Origin: Omnitrophica WOR_2 bacterium RIFCSPLOWO2_12_FULL_46_30
Lineage (GTDB): Bacteria > Omnitrophota > Gorgyraeia > Gygaellales > UBA12090
Direction: 5' to 3'
Assembly: GCA_001805845.1 (NCBI GenBank)
Contig: MHHA01000058.1
Coordinates: 1 to 5,379 of the forward strand
DNA: 5,379 nucleotides
The notes below the pieces were generated by a model. That model saw nothing but the letters and a program-made list of their open reading frames with translations. It was not told where the DNA came from and did no database searches. Every line of letters starts with the position of its first letter. The first letter of the stretch is position 1. Positions 5,264 to 5,379 of the stretch are shown in pieces. The translations under genes and the position numbers were made by a program.

Positions 5264-5379
5264 AATAGTTGTCCCGATGCTCTTTTAGATAGGTATAGAA
5301 TCCGGATGTTTCCACCCAAAAAATGAATAGATTCTTGGAATTCTCTGAAATACGCAGCCGTTTAAGGGCATATATATCA
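5262..5379 (-). CDS. C-terminal end of an unidentified upstream gene (partial)
   Basis: One minus-strand frame is open from the right window edge (first whole codon at 5378) to TAA 5264-5262, encoding 38 residues. The fragment includes KRLRISENSKNLFIFWVETS and ends YLKEHRDNY. It is mixed charged and aromatic, as expected of a real protein tail. It is too short for me to recognise a family. Position suggests another LPS or envelope gene of the same cluster, but nothing in the sequence proves it. A second minus-strand frame is open for about 30 codons, so the reading frame is probable rather than certain. The stop falls at the right edge of the intergenic repeat block, so the repeats start just after the gene. 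Confidence 0.45.
   Translation of the reverse strand, partial: DIYALKRLRISENSKNLFIFWVETSGFYTYLKEHRDNY

Overview
The window looks like part of a lipopolysaccharide (LPS) inner-core heptose locus from a Gram-negative bacterium. Every supported gene is on the minus strand, so the locus reads from right to left. Moderate GC content, weak or absent Shine-Dalgarno sequences, and AT-rich CAAAATATCAAA-type intergenic repeats with small TGCCT-N6-AGGCA palindromes suggest an uncultivated lineage such as Candidatus Omnitrophota. That taxonomic guess rests on general appearance and is not proven by the sequence.

In transcription order the layout is: (1) the last 38 codons of an unidentified gene (5379-5262); (2) a repeat-rich spacer (5261-5104); (3) a glycosyltransferase family 9 (GT9) ADP-heptose:LPS heptosyltransferase-like gene (5103-4030); (4) an unusual spacer with two consecutive strong hairpins and a possible TATAAT box (4048-3928); (5) a second, more divergent GT9 gene (3927-2950); (6) a third GT9 gene (2975-1923) overlapping the second by 26 nt; (7) a 310-residue protein with distant resemblance to deoxyhypusine synthase but without its catalytic lysine (1894-962); (8) a short spacer with a tandem heptamer; (9) the kinase domain of an HldE/RfaE heptose-7-phosphate kinase, cut by the left edge (908-1).

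The functional logic is that HldE phosphorylates D-glycero-D-manno-heptose 7-phosphate on the way to ADP-heptose. The three GT9 enzymes would then transfer heptose, or a related sugar, onto the Kdo/heptose core at the inner membrane. All three GT9 proteins keep the N-terminal GD motif, the central (K)RW motif and a C-terminal four-cysteine cluster. The role of the deoxyhypusine-synthase-like protein here is unknown, and it is the most interesting gene biologically.

The most interesting DNA-level signals are a 42-nt in-frame insertion in the first GT9 gene, which carries a palindrome of the same type as one in the intergenic spacer, and the double-hairpin spacer between the first and second GT9 genes. 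I found no RNA genes, CRISPR arrays, transposases or phage genes.
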